From Argyresthia goedartella (Eukaryota > Arthropoda > Insecta > Lepidoptera > Argyresthiidae), in the NCBI GenBank assembly GCA_949825045.1, contig OX463829.1, positions 30,505,715 through 30,569,714 of the forward strand: 64,000 bases of DNA. Reading direction: 5' to 3'. Shown here one piece after another: positions 31,491 to 43,818 of this stretch. The translations under genes were made by a program, and so were the position numbers. Every line of letters begins with the position of its first letter. Positions within the stretch are counted from its first letter, which is position 1. The notes under the pieces were generated by a model. The model saw only the letters and a program-made list of their open reading frames with translations, ran no database searches and was not told where the DNA came from.

Positions 31491-31985
31491 TTGTGTTGTA
31501 TTTTATTTATGAGAGAGTACAAAGAAGTTGAAGCAGTAAATCCTTTAGATTTAATTATCATCATCGTCATCATTATTTACTAACTCCAAGTGACCGACAT
31601 TTTTCAATACCTGCACTATAGCTGTTAATGCTAAAGTTGCATTAACTGCAACGGTTTGGCTGTGGTTTTCTTGAAGCCTACATTAATCCACTAGTCGGCA
31701 AGGGCCTCTGCTGTATAACCTCAATACTCACATTCCTGCGCCAATCAACCCCAGCGAGATATCGTCGACTTGATAATATTGTCGGAGGTGGTATGCCCGC
31801 TGCTGGCTGATGGATGACTGCACTATTAACCTCTGGGTGCCTAGTGGGGTCCAGGGACGCTATTTCGCCGTTATAGGTTTTACATTTTATTACCATGACA
31901 AAATCGCGATGCTTCATAGCCAGGTCCAGGTCTCTCTGTAGCGATGCGGGTTGAGGTTCTGACTTCCAAGCTGGTCTGCTTGCAG

Positions 31986-32151
31986 CGACGAGTGGATCTC
32001 CGCGATCCGCTTCGTGGCGGCGTCGCTGGCGGCGGCGGAGGGCGCGGACGGGGCGGGCGCGGCGGGCGGGGAGGGTGACCTGTGCGAGGCGGGCGAGGAG
32101 GACGCCGACATCGCGCAGCTCGGCACCAGCTTCCGCGACCCGCGGCGCATC
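31986..32151 (+). CDS. Akt coding exon 2: end of PH domain and linker
   Basis: The acceptor TCTGCTTGCAG ends at 31985. The first base completes the Arg codon split by intron 1, giving the frame RDEWISAIRFVAAS, the last PH helix of Akt. The rest, to residue 162, is a low-complexity Ala/Gly/Glu linker (for example AAAEGADGAGAAGG, EAGEEDADIAQLG) ending RDPRRI just before the kinase domain. The donor is ATC|GTGAGT at 32152, phase 0. Intron 1 is 5.5 kb and filled with repeats. The linker is GC-rich compared with its surroundings, as are all Akt exons here. Confidence 0.94.
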
Positions 32152-32880
32152 GTGAGTATTCTGCACCCGTACCTCTCTCGACAGTACCTCTGCAGCCTCT
32201 TGCCTTCTCATCATAATCTCATGTCATTGAGGCTTTCACAGCGACAGCGGAACGTCGAATTTCATCTGTAGCTTACTTACAGAGGCAAAGGATTCATATG
32301 TTAATAATTCCCCAAGTTAAAAAAACCGACCTCAAGTTCAAGCCCTACTTCTTCCTCACCGGTCGGCATGCGAATGAAGTCTATGTACGTGAAGAGGTGC
32401 ATCAAAACTTGCTGCACCAAACCACAAACAAAAACGTCATCTGTGTATATATTTTTTGGTTTTGTTGATTTAAAAAAAGCGCTTAATAAATTTTGATAAC
32501 ATTTATACGGGACCACCTCTGAAGTATGACCTACCAATCAAAACAAGAATGATCATAAACGATTCATAATTGACGGAATAATCACGTGTCAAACATACAA
32601 TTTTTTTTTTCTGAAGTTGGTTGAAAATAGTCTTCCTCGGTCTATAGAGAACTAACTAAAAACATAACGATTAAATAAATAACAAGTACATAAATTCAAA
32701 TCAGGTGCGAAATAATAAGATTCTGTGTAACTTCGGGCGAATTTTCTATTGAGCAAAAATAATAAAATTACGGTTTACTATGTACGGTCACGAATCCCTG
32801 CGGACACTCGTGATCAACAAGCTAGTATAAAGAAAATACTGTTTTAATACTCCTATTTTGCGCAACTGAGTTACAATTTA
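32152..32880 (+). other. Akt intron 2, proximal part
   Basis: AT-rich intronic sequence between exon 2 and the family A array. Nothing recognised. Confidence 0.5.
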
Positions 32881-34260
32881 ATAGTAGTTTATGTCACTGC
32901 TGCATAATGGAGGGCATTAAAACTCGAGAGTGGGTTTATGAAACGAGCCGAAGGCGAGTTTCATAATAATATCACTCGAGAGTTTTAATGCCTAATTATG
33001 TACAGTTACATACACTAGTTTATCTACACAAATATCATAAGCTCTCTTTGATGTGTTCAGGAACCGCATGTTTGACCGGCATTGTGGCTCTGCAATTGTT
33101 TAACTTGTTCTGTAGTACCAACATCACGCAGGCGGGCGTCGGCGTTCGAAATTTGAATGTCAGTACCAACTTCACAAACAAACTAGGGACGGCACGCGGG
33201 TGGGCGTCGGCGTTCGAAATTTGAATGTCATTATATGTAGAAAAACTACACATAATGACCATAATGTGTAGTTTTCCAGATACGAAACGAGTTTTTACCA
33301 AGTAGTTTAACATAATGCTGATCCTAACGTTCGGTTTTTGAACGCAGTAAAGAGGGTTTATGATACGTGTGTAGATAATAGTAGTTTATGTGACTGCTGC
33401 ATAATGGAGGGCATTAAAATTCGAAAGTGGGTTTATGAAACGAGCCGAACGCGAGTTTCATAATAATATCACTCGAGAGTTTTAATGCCTAATTATCTAC
33501 AGTTACATACACTAGTTTATCTACACACATATCATAAGCTCTCTTTGATGTGTTCAGGAACCGCATGTTTGACCGGCATTGTGGTTCTGCAATTGTTTAG
33601 CTTGTTCTTTAGTACCAACTTCACACAGACGGGCGTCGGCGTTCGAAATTTGAATGTCAGTACCAACTTCACAGACAAACTAGGGACGGCACGCGGGTGG
33701 GCGTCGGCGTTCGAAATTTGAATGTCATTATATGTAGAAAAACTACACATAATGACCATAATGTGTAGTTTTCCAGATACGAAACGAGTTTTTACCAAGT
33801 AGTTTAACATAATGCGGATCGTAACGCAGTAAAGAGGGTTTATAATACGTTTGTAGATAATAGTAGTTTATGTGACTGCTGCATAATGGAGGGCATCAAT
33901 ACTCGAGAGTGGGTTTATGAAACTCGCCGAATCACTCGAGAGTTTTAATGCCTAATTATGTACAGTTACATACACTAGTTTATCTACACACATATTATAA
34001 GCTCTCTTTGATGTGTTCAGGAACCGCATTTTTCGACCGGCATAGCATTGATCATTGCTCTGCAGTTGTTTAGCTTGTTCAGTAGTAGCAACTTCACAGA
34101 CAGACAAACTAGGGGCGGCACGCAGGCGGGCGTCGGGCGTTCGAAATTTGAATGTCATAATTTGACAAATTTTGGTACATTATGGTCATAATGATCAATA
34201 TTCAGATAAGAAATGAGTTTTTACCAAGAAGTTTATCATTATGCTGGACCGGGCTTAAGT
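32881..34260 (+). repeat. Three tandem copies of repeat family A in Akt intron 2
   Basis: Units start with ATAGTAGTTTATGT at 32881, 33378 and 33860, giving lengths of about 497, 482 and 400 bp. Each carries GAGGGCATTAAAACTCGAGA-like and ATGAAACGAGCCGAA..GAGTTTCAT inverted segments. Each also carries internal short repeats of the GGCGTTCGAAATTTGAATGT block (two per unit in the first two) and the GTTTTTACCAAGTAGTTTAA block. The third unit is shortened and more diverged. Short frames of 60-90 codons occur but are not conserved as protein. Confidence 0.8.
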
Positions 34261-35389
34261 AAATTCAGTGAAATGCCAATCTTTGAAGCGTTATTCCTCC
34301 TGCCAGCCATGTTGCAGTGTGACCTGTTATAAACTTTATCTTGATAATGCTGTGTCCAAAGTTTCAACAACCACGAATCGAGTTGCTAATTTTACCGAAA
34401 GCCGATCCTCAGGAACTCAAAACAGTCTTGAGCTTAAGCTAGCGAGGGATAATTCCAAATTCCAAATGTCTTTATTACTGTAGATATTTACATATACTTA
34501 GCAATCGTCATTTTTTGCCACTTCTCTACATTGGACCACTGTGGGAGAAGTAGAGCGTAGAAACTCCATAGTGATAGAAAGAAAACGTTTGGCTTCTCTA
34601 GATATTCGCCGAAGTGAGTATCTGATCTATGTGAGGGCCATTATATTTATTTGATATAAGCCTTATATTTATATATATCTTAATAATACTAAACACCTCT
34701 TCTCCTTTTAGTGCTCGTTATAAATTACGACAAGGATTGCTAAGCTGTATCCTTCCAGGAAAGATTCGGTGTGAATGACTCGATTAGCGCAGACTTGCAA
34801 TGTGCAGAGGCTATCTCAACAACAAACCTTGCTTGGTGACCATAAAACTTTTATGGGCGTTCACATAAACATCGACCCGCGCGGCAGTTTGTCGTTGTGG
34901 CGCTGCTGTCTTCATGCCCCCGATATCTGACTTGCAAACCTAAATGCAGCTATATTTTTAGGGCTGAATAATGTAGTTGATAAAGCTATCCACCCATTAT
35001 TTGACTGCTAAAATCAATCCTAAATACCCATGACCATACATTAGTTATCAGGAAAATATCACACGCAGTATGCTAATACTCATCAGTACTTGTTACATGT
35101 GTTTACACCAAACTCGGTAATGTGGCGTCAACCGGTCATTGACGTTATAGCTGACGTATAGGTAGGCGCTGGTCATGGCTAGCGGCCGGTCGACGATAAG
35201 GAAAATGTTGCGATGAGTCGGTGGCGCCGCGCCGTGCCGCGCCGCCGCAATCCACATACAAACAGACGAAGGCGCGTGTTTGTTGACAGGAACTGCGCGG
35301 AATAACAATAACAAGCTGCCTGCCGCTCATATGCTAATGCTCCGTAAGTTGTTGGAGAGCTGCGTATCGCGACCAGACTTCCTTCATAA
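34261..35389. other. Intron 2 spacer, nothing recognised
   Basis: Non-repetitive intronic sequence. No coding similarity or shared repeat noticed. Confidence 0.45.
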
Positions 35390-35570
35390 ACAATACATGT
35401 AACACCAATTTGGTTGGCCTCTGAATACCGCCTGGAGGGGCTAGCGGCGCATGGGCAAGAGACGCATGCGTGCGCGAGAGAGAGGTGACAGCTGGCTCCG
35501 AGGCCAAGTACCCTGGCGCGGGCTGTACGTGTACTCATCTGCCTAAACAATCTCGGCGACAGTCAATATC
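35390..35570. repeat. Repeat family C, copy 1
   Basis: Shares CCGCCTGGAGGG, CTAGCGGCGCATG and a GCGAGAG..AGGTGACA stretch with 40550-40790. Function and class are unknown. It may be a SINE, but no A/B box pair was confirmed. Confidence 0.5.
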
Positions 35571-35624
35571 TCTGCTAGGTATATGCAACGACGACGACGA
35601 GGTGCGGGTCCGCCTCACACACGG

Positions 35625-35830
35625 AAGGGTTCCGTATCATACAAACAATTCCTCAAAAATGCTCGGTATGGGGACCCCTTTATTTTTTACAATTGCGTGT
35701 AGTTCAATATTGATTGCTGTAGCGGTAACAATAACCTATTACGTTCATGAGATATACGTTCACGGACGGATAGCGGAAACTTAGTAATAGGGTCCCGTTT
35801 GGCATCCTTCGGGTACGGAGCCCCGTAAAA
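35625..35830 (-). repeat. Repeat family B, minus-oriented partial copy
   Basis: Starts GAAGGGTTCCGTATCATAC and ends TAGTAATAGGGTCCCGTTTGG then CATCCTTCGGGTACGG, the reverse of the family B 5' end. The central blocks are missing. Confidence 0.65.
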
Positions 35831-36064
35831 TTACATGATCTTAGAACAGTTCCGGTACACAAATACATGCGGGTCACGTTTGAAGTAAATTAATAATGAT
35901 CTCGCTGCAATTTAGATCCTAGTCAAGCTCTGTACTGAACTAGTGGCTCTGTGAGCTGTAGACCTCGCGGGTGACACAGGCAATATGTGTTTGTTTTGTT
36001 TTTTCTACCCCTCACACCCTTTGAAGTTTATGCGATTAACAAGTGGAATTATTGTAAAAACAAA
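35831..36064. other. Intron 2 spacer
   Basis: Non-coding; nothing recognised. Confidence 0.4.
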
Positions 36065-36215
36065 TACGCCGACTGCATTTTCTTTCAATACCACATACAA
36101 ACCTGTGAATGCACCTGGTTACGTACTTCGTGTATGAAAGTAGCCACAACGATAACTTTGTGAACTACATTTTGCGATGTAAAATCCAACCTATTGAATA
36201 TTCACTAAAATCATA
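36065..36215 (+). repeat. Repeat family B, internal fragment
   Basis: Contains TTTCAATACCACATACAAAC, GAATGCACCTGGTTACGTAC, GAAAGTAGCC and GATAACTTTGTGAAC, the 3' half of family B. The terminal GGTACGGAACCC block is missing. Confidence 0.6.
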
Positions 36216-38220
36216 CAGACTTTATCAATTTCACGGTCCCACAAACACAAATGGAATAACACCTCATTTGTTAAAATCTGTCAATCCGTTTGGGCTGTAG
36301 CGGTTTGTTTTACATTTTAAACCCGAATTAAAATCGAAACTACTCACAACATTTCACAAGAATCGGTTTAGAAATGCGATCTATAGAGGAGAACACCCGG
36401 ACAGACGGGACAGAAATCCATATACATACGATAGCATTTTTGCCCAAGCTGAAACGGAGACGCTTCGTCGCTCGGTCAATTAATTCCTAGTAGGATTATG
36501 TAAATGCTGTTTATTTTTTAAGATTAAATATTCGATACGAATACATAAATGAATAAAACACTATTAGCCGATGGAGTCTGATATAAATAGGAGTTATGTT
36601 TAATGCGATGTCTGTCGAGTAAGTAAAGTTCGCTGACTGTCCACTTTTACCGACTCGTCTCGCTACAAACTGTTTGTGTTGGCGCGTATCGTACCAGAGA
36701 AGCTAACTACAAAATTATACTAAATTATACCCTCACTATATTCACCTCTTCATAGGGGCTACTTTCGCAAAACAACAAACTTGGTTTGTGGAGTAAATAA
36801 AGTTTCGTAATACTTGTAAATGTGTTTTAACTGGAGCGCAATGTTTGCCTCTGCCTAATAGAGCTGTTTATTTTTTAACATTCATTAATTAGTTCAGATT
36901 TACAGTAACTTGAACCTCTCTCTCTCTCCCTACCTACCTCAATGTGTCTGGAGCTGAAGATGGTTTATTAATGCATCGATAACTTTGTCATAATTGACTT
37001 TTGAGTCGGCTTAGAGTGATTCGAACTTGAGTCATCTTCTCCGAGGCGATGACGTGTTCTATGCAGTTCGGTATTTTTAAGATTCCGATTATCTTCCAAA
37101 TTGTCTGCTTCATATTAAGATCAGTACATCTCAGTCCACCAGACTACAGCACGCTGCCGGGTAAATTTAGTAATCCTACTCTTGACTAAACATAAAACAA
37201 CTTAGGCAATGAATCATAGGCTTTCATGTCTAACCCGGAACTCTGCAGGCACGTAATCCGACGCATACTTGGGCACTTGTATTTTCCTCGTAAATATTTT
37301 TCGCAATTATCAAATCATAACAATGTGCTTGTGGTTCCCAGTAAACACGCCGCGCGACGTGGCATCACTCTGTAAATTAACGGCTTTACAGAGGTTTGCC
37401 TGCGACAACTGCTGCACTACCTGCTTCTACAATACTACAATAAATAGCAACGTTGTTTTGATTGCTATTTTTATTGCATGTTTGTAAGTTCGTAGAGGCG
37501 TGCTAGCGAGTGCGCGGCGGACGTTACGCGACAGCTTGTGTTCAGAATATGCGTTTAAGTATAAGCGATACAACCCGAAACATATTACTTTTACAATTTT
37601 TGTTTGTCTGTGTGTACGCCCATCCCGTTAAAACTAGGATGGAACTTGCTGCGTTGACAGTTTTATTTCTGGGGGTCTAACATAGAATGTGTTGTTTTAT
37701 ATTAATTAGAATCGTGGTGCTTTTTTTATCTTCATACACCACATACATTCATACATTCGCTGTACGGTCAATTTATGCTGGTTTAACTTTTAGCGCGCTA
37801 ACGGTTCCATCCAATCCGTTCGCAAAACATAGCAATATTTCCCTAATCTGTAATTGAACCGAATCATTGTCGTGCTAAAAGTTTTATGAGCTTCAATCAA
37901 CACACACGAATACATGTGTTGACATTATAATGCCTCAGTACCCATACAAGATGGCTCCAACAGAATGTAACATATTATTAGTAGCATAAGGCCCTTAAAA
38001 CATGTGCTATAATAATATAATCACTTACCATATACCACTTACCATAAAAGATCTAGAAAACTTTTTAAACTTTAAATACATTAGGAAATTCTTAATTGCC
38101 AATACCTTTTTTTCTATGACTACATGGAATAATGAATAATAATTATGAATTGTATTTATTGAAATGTGATTATTTGTAATCTCACCACTTAGGCGGCGCG
38201 ATTGTTGTTTTATATCTTAC
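36216..38220. other. Intron 2 spacer, 2 kb, nothing recognised
   Basis: AT-rich intronic sequence with short low-complexity runs such as CTCTCTCTCTC at about 36916. No gene, RNA or shared repeat supported. Confidence 0.45.
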
Positions 38221-38965
38221 AATGCCCTTGCAGGGCACATGCTCCGGGACATGCAATGCCCTTGCAGGGCACATGCTCCGGGACATGCAATGCCCTTGCA
38301 GGGCACATGCTCCGGGACATGCAATGCCCTTGCAGGGCACATGCTCCGGGACATGCAATGCCCTTGCAGGGCACATGCTCCGGGACTTAAAATGCCCTTG
38401 CAGGGCACATGCTCCGGGACATGCAATGCCCTTGCAGGGCACATGCTCCGGGACTTGCAATGCCCTTGCAGGGCACATGCTCCGGGACTTGCAATGCCCT
38501 TGCAGGGCACATACTCCGGGAGATGCAACGCCTTGCAGGGCTCATGCTCCGGGACATGCAATGCCCCTGCAGGGCACATGCTCCGGGACATGCAATTCCC
38601 TTGCCGGGCACATGCTCCGGGACATGCAATGCCCTTGCAGGGCACATGCTCCGGGACTTGCAATGCCCTTGCAGGGCACATGCTCCGGGACTTGCAATGC
38701 CCTTGCAGGGCACATGATCCGGGACTTGCAATGCCCTTGCAGGGCACAAGCTCCGGGACATGCAATGCCCTTGAAGGGCACATGATCCGGGACTTGCAAT
38801 GCCCTTGCAGGGCACATGCTCCGAGACTTGCAATGCCCTTGAAGGGCCACATGCTCCGGGACTTGCAATGCTCTTGCAGGGCACGTGCTCAGAGTCTTGC
38901 AATGCCCTTGCAGGGCACGTGCTCCGGGACTTGCAATCCCCTTGCAGGGCACATGATCCGGGACT
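38221..38965. repeat. 34-bp minisatellite, about 22 units, upstream of Akt exon 3
   Basis: Unit AATGCCCTTGCAGGGCACAT followed by GCTCCGGGACWTGC, 34 bp. Each unit includes a 5-bp stem (TGCCC/GGGCA) around TTGCA and a CTCCGGGA block. Later units are more diverged. Because 34 is not a multiple of 3 and units lack stops, long frames are open on both strands; none is a gene. The array lies in intron 2, about 140 bp before the exon 3 acceptor. Confidence 0.95.
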
Positions 38966-39104
38966 TAAACATACTTTTGCCATATTGATCTACCTTATAA
39001 AGTCTGTTCAAAGAAAACCGCGTTCAGCATTAAGTTATTATATTATCTAAGTAAACAGACTAATGCAATATATAATAATGCTGATGATGTGGATTTATCT
39101 CTAG

Positions 39105-39302
39105 ACGCTCGAGAAGTTCGAGTTCCTCAAGGTGCTGGGCAAGGGCACGTTCGGCAAGGTGGTCCTCTCCCGGGAGAAGTGCACCAGCAAGCTGTACGCC
39201 ATGAAGATCCTCAAGAAGCACGTCATCATACAGAAGGACGAGGTGGAACACACCATCACAGAGAACCGCGTGCTCAAGAAGACCACGCATCCCTTCCTCA
39301 CG
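39105..39302 (+). CDS. Akt coding exon 3: kinase N-lobe
   Basis: The acceptor TTATCTCTAG ends at 39104. Residues 163-228 open the kinase domain: [19 protein letters not shown] with the Gly-rich loop at 174-179, the ATP-anchoring Lys at 196 (YAMKILKK), then [15 protein letters not shown] including the alpha-C region, and HPFLT. The reading frame is phase 0 on both sides (198 nt). The donor is ACG|GCGAGT at 39303. This GC donor is the only placement that joins HPFLT to ALRYSFQT of exon 4 without a shift. A 34-bp minisatellite ends about 140 bp upstream. Confidence 0.95.
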
Positions 39303-40432
<1,130 letters not shown>

Positions 40433-40498
40433 GTGAACATCACGTACGGGCGCACCACTAAGACTTTCTGCGGCACTCCCGAGTACCTGGCGCCCGAG
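40433..40498 (+). CDS. Akt coding exon 5: activation loop
   Basis: A 66-nt exon, phase 0, between acceptor CCCTCAG (ends 40432) and donor GAG|GTGCGT (40499). It encodes residues 314-335, VNITYGRTTKTFCGTPEYLA then PE. T324 in KTFCGTPEY corresponds to the PDK1 phosphorylation site (human AKT1 T308). The numbering offset of 16 against human also holds for the catalytic Lys and Asp residues. Canonical insect Akt has a similar VDI/EDITYG stretch here. Confidence 0.95.
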
Positions 40499-40549
40499 GT
40501 GCGTGCTCCACTGAACACTAACGTTCTGTATCAACTTTTACATATAGCC

Positions 40550-40790
40550 CGCGCCAAACATCTGCTTAGGTCTAGGCAATGTCGACAAACAGGTACACGT
40601 GTCGCAAATTTTGTTGGCGGCATAATGTCGCCTGGAGGGCTTAGCGGCGCATGAGAACAAGGAATGCATACACGGGCGAGAGTGTGAGGGTGACACACCA
40701 GGAATCCTAGCGCGAGGTAAACCAGCAGTACCCTGTACACCTGCATATAGGCGCGACAACTTACAGTTATTGGCGCGAGCTGTACCATCT
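40550..40790. repeat. Repeat family C, copy 2
   Basis: In Akt intron 5. Shares GTCGCCTGGAGGGCTTAGCG, the GCATGAGAAC block and GAGTGTGAGGGTGACA with the copy at 35390. It may be the more complete copy. Confidence 0.5.
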
Positions 40791-40929
40791 TTATTTATGA
40801 CATGCGCAGAGACTGACCATGAATGTTTTAGCTGACCGAGTCTCCGTTTCAAATAAATGTTTTCGTATGTCTGTCCGGATTTCCGGCTGTTCTCCTCTCC
40901 AAGTGACATTGCTCAACTCGTTTCTCGTG

Positions 40930-41240
40930 AAATTTTGTTAGTAGTTTCAATAATTATGTTTTTTTTGTCGATTCAGTTTTTGGAACTTATTAAAAATGGC
41001 GGAGATATAGGGTTACAAAGTTATTGGTGCGGTAACTTGCTTGCTCCATGTATATTACGTAACCAGCACCCGTAGCTTGCCGAGCGCGGCGCGGGTTTTG
41101 TCGCGGGAAAGTGAGGGACAGAGCTATGCGCTAGTTGTAGCCCCGTCCCTCATTCGCACGCTACTACCCTCCGCCCCGCCCCGCCCCCGCGCTCGGAGCA
41201 GGTGCGGTGCATTTAAGTTTGTATGCGGTATTGAAAGAAA
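40930..41240 (-). repeat. Repeat family B, minus copy with a nested GC-rich insert
   Basis: The family B blocks ACAAAGTTATTGGTGCGG and TGTATGCGGTATTGAAAG (reverse orientation) are separated by about 140 bp of GC-rich sequence at 41068-41208 that is absent from other copies. The insert has GCTTGCCGAGCGCGG near one end and CCGCGCTCGGAGCAGG near the other as inverted ends, and GTGAGGGACAGA/GTCCCTCATTC as inner inverted pairs. It looks like a small foldback MITE. Confidence 0.6.
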
Positions 41241-41444
41241 ATGCAGTCGGGTTATTTGTTTTTATAGCCACTTGTCTTAGTTTGTTAGACAGTAGTAGTG
41301 TAGTGTTGCTCGGATCCGCTGTCACCTCAACGAAACTCTTTAGATTTTGCGTCTTTTCCCAGATAACAGTGAGGAAACTCCCACCCACAACTGTATCGGC
41401 GAATGTCTTATTATGACATGTCGCTTTTTATTTCTGCTTTTCAG

Positions 41445-41582
41445 GTGTTGGAGGACACGCACTACGGACCGGCGGTGGACTGGTGGGGACTGGGTGTGGT
41501 GCTGTACGAGATGTGCTGCGGACGCCTGCCCTTCTATAACCGCGACCACGACGTGCTCTTCTCGCTCATCGTCACCGAGGAG
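41445..41582 (+). CDS. Akt coding exon 6: kinase C-lobe
   Basis: Residues 336-381, from acceptor GCTTTTCAG to a weak donor GAG|GTCGGT at 41583, phase 0, 138 nt. It reads [20 protein letters not shown], then [16 protein letters not shown] and [21 protein letters not shown] is the F-helix signature of AGC kinases. A (TCAC)n microsatellite starts nine bases after the donor. The next exon lies 15 kb away because a BEL/Pao element and its tandem duplication occupy the intron. Confidence 0.95.
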
Positions 41583-41591
41583 GTCGGTACC

Positions 41592-41726
41592 GCTCACTCA
41601 CTCACTCATTCACTCACTCACTCACTCACTCACTCACTCACTCACTCACTCACTCACTCACTCACTCACTCACTCACTCACTCACTCACTCACTCACTCA
41701 CTCACTCACTCACTCACTCACTCACT
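41592..41726. repeat. (TCAC)n microsatellite at the start of Akt intron 6
   Basis: About 33 near-perfect TCAC units starting nine bases after the exon 6 donor. It reads as Leu-Thr-His-Ser repeats in one frame, which is meaningless read-through. Confidence 0.95.
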
Positions 41727-42152
41727 GATCACACACACCACGAAGGCTTTGTGAAACTACAAGGTGCACCTACCGCAACAAGCGCCCTCCTTGCGTGCTT
41801 CTATAGATGCTCGACGGAACTACCGTCAAATGCCACGAGCATTCCGGAATGCTCGGGGTACGAAAGTTTTTAAAACCGGTATATCTGTGCCATTTTAGTG
41901 CTTTTTGTTACCGTTGGAGCGTGTGTGGACGCCCAATAAGCCAAACTCTTTCATAGAAAAAAATATTCCAAACGTCAATAGAAAATAATTCGCGCACTAC
42001 GAATCCGTAGTTTATAAAATTTTCAAACGCTGAAATATTGAAAAAAACTACAAGAACACACTAATGTTTTTATTGTTTTGATAAGTTAATCTTGTGTAGA
42101 TTACGTAGGTATCAAACAACATGTAATATGTTGTCGATGTTTTTCTCATGTC
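41727..42152. other. Intron 6 sequence before the BEL element
   Basis: Nothing recognised. The last five bases (ATGTC, 42148-42152) are the left copy of the BEL target-site duplication. Confidence 0.6.
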
Positions 42153-42403
42153 TGTATGGACCGTCAGGTCTTGTTGCCGCAGCCCGTTGCTTCGTTCGTT
42201 AGGGGTGGATAGTTGTAGTTAAATCCAGCTAGTTTAATAACTGACGTTTATTATCGAGTAAGACAAAAGTAGAACGCTGATGTGGTTCGGTTCTGTTCAC
42301 TAATAGTTGATGCAAGTAAGTGGCAGTTAGGTATAAGAGATTGCTAAATTTATACAATAATACATAATTGCTAAGTAAGTTGTGCAAGGCGTTGGCCTGT
42401 ACA
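42153..42403 (-). repeat. BEL element 3' LTR (251 bp)
   Basis: Plus-strand sequence starts TGTATGG and ends CCTGTACA. It differs from the LTR at 49736 by roughly four substitutions and two small indels, about 2%, which indicates a moderately young insertion. Confidence 0.88.
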
Positions 42404-42552
42404 TGCTCTCGAGGAAAAAAAAGGAACAAAAAACGAACCACAGCAGCTACAGAACATAAAAGTGATAATGTAAGTAATGTACCTAAGTTATTAATGCAAT
42501 TAAGCTAAGTACATAAATCACACAAGTCCATAATATTGGTGACGTTAAAGCG

Positions 42553-43818
42553 TTAGGTATTGAATCTTTCGGTTCGGTGGGACTGTGCCGGCTCCTGGGG
42601 TTGCATCTGTGTGAAGATCTCCTGGAGCTCGATTCCTGGGTTCTCGTGTCCTCGTCGCTCCGTCCTCTCCGCGTGGCTGGCTCGCTGGCAGATTTTTGCC
42701 ATTTGCCTTCTTCTTACGGCCCAGATCAGAACTACGATTATTGCTCCAATGAACAGCAGTGACGTAGAGGTGTAATGATATATATCGTGTGTTGTTACTG
42801 GGACCACCAATTTTTCATGCTCTTTTTGGTAAGCAATCTGTTGTTCTATCTTCTCATTTGTCGTGTTGTATTCGCGTAGTTTAAGTTGCACGTCGATTGG
42901 CTTGATTTCCATGTCGATTGGTGCACTTAAGTTTGGCACCGGCATGTATTTCTCTTCTAACTTCACTTTACTCCCGAACGTGTTGTAAGAGTAAAGGCTA
43001 GCTCCATTTTGTTGTAGCACGCAGCCCTGCCCTAGGGCAAGGAGGCCTGTGCTGCTCGTAGTTACTGTCGACGCTGCAAGTTGATTCTCGCATATCACTC
43101 GAAGTTGACACGCTCCGCAACAAGTGAACAGCCATACGTTTTGTTGATGTAATTTGATCCATTTGTCGGTGCAAGGAACTTGTTCGACCTCGCACTGGAT
43201 TCCAGTCTGTTGACTTATCATTTTTGCTGCGCATGGTATTTTATTTCCGTATGTGTTGTAGATGGGATGGTATGCATGACATAAAAGGTTATTTTTAGAT
43301 GTCATACATTGTTGGATGTCCTCTTCTTCCAGGTTTATGAATGTGTTCTTCATGATGTTTGTAGCGATGTAATTTGGCGATTGCTTTACGGTGATATAGA
43401 TATCGTTCCTCTTCATCGTAATAGGTATCGCGCGATATAATTTGCATTCGTCATCTTGGTTCGATTGTAGTTTTTCGATGTCTGCCGTGTATTTTTTCGC
43501 GAATTCTTCATCTAAGACACCGAATAGGGCGTGAGCAAGACTTCCGATTCCGTTGAAATACCCTCTTCGTTTTCTTGATAGGTGTTGAGTTCTCAGTAAT
43601 TCGTTGAATCCCGATAGTTGATGGATTTCATGTCGCAATTGGTTGATCATCGGATAACAAGATGTCGGTTTTTCTGATTGATCGCAGAGCTTGTCGATTT
43701 GATCGATGTACAGTTTGATGTTTTTTGTTGTGTTCCAATATGAAGTGAGGTCGTAATAAACCAGTAGAGTCCACTTGTCGTGTATCAGTTGTATGTTGCC
43801 GATTTCATCGAAGTAGAT
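42553..43818 (-). pseudogene. Envelope-like gene of the BEL element
   Basis: From 43650 to 42553 an open frame of 365 codons encodes an insect-retrovirus/baculovirus F-like envelope protein. The visible signs are a furin-type basic site followed by a Gly/hydrophobic fusion-peptide-like stretch about 30 residues from its start, an ectodomain with several Cys, one transmembrane segment near the C-terminus (LLFIGAIIVVLIWAV) and a short basic tail. The same frame continues upstream without a shift to the end of integrase, broken only by TAG at 43819-43821. A hydrophobic signal-like segment lies just before that stop. Such proteins mediate membrane fusion in errantivirus-like elements; this copy is interrupted. 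Confidence 0.75.

Noticed and set aside
31678..32214. 178-codon minus-strand ORF opposite Akt exon 2
   Set aside because: Arg/Ala-rich antisense of a GC-rich linker exon. No domain, and the plus frame joins exons 1 and 3 in phase.
33035..33810. Pairs of 78- and 92-codon ORFs repeated in the family A array
   Set aside because: They are open on both strands of the same repeat, contain no domain, and are not preserved in the third unit, so protein selection is not supported.
38221..38965. CRISPR-like array
   Set aside because: Units are contiguous with no unique spacers, and the context is a eukaryotic intron.
38182..39050. Many long overlapping ORFs on both strands (Cys/Pro/Gly-rich peptides)
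   Set aside because: They are produced by the 34-bp tandem repeat, which lacks stop codons and shifts frame every unit. The same peptide appears in all frames, so this is not coding evidence.
41347..41873. ORFs with long Leu-Thr-His-Ser repeats
   Set aside because: Read-through of the (TCAC)n microsatellite after the exon 6 donor. The real Akt exon ends at 41582, where homology to the kinase stops.
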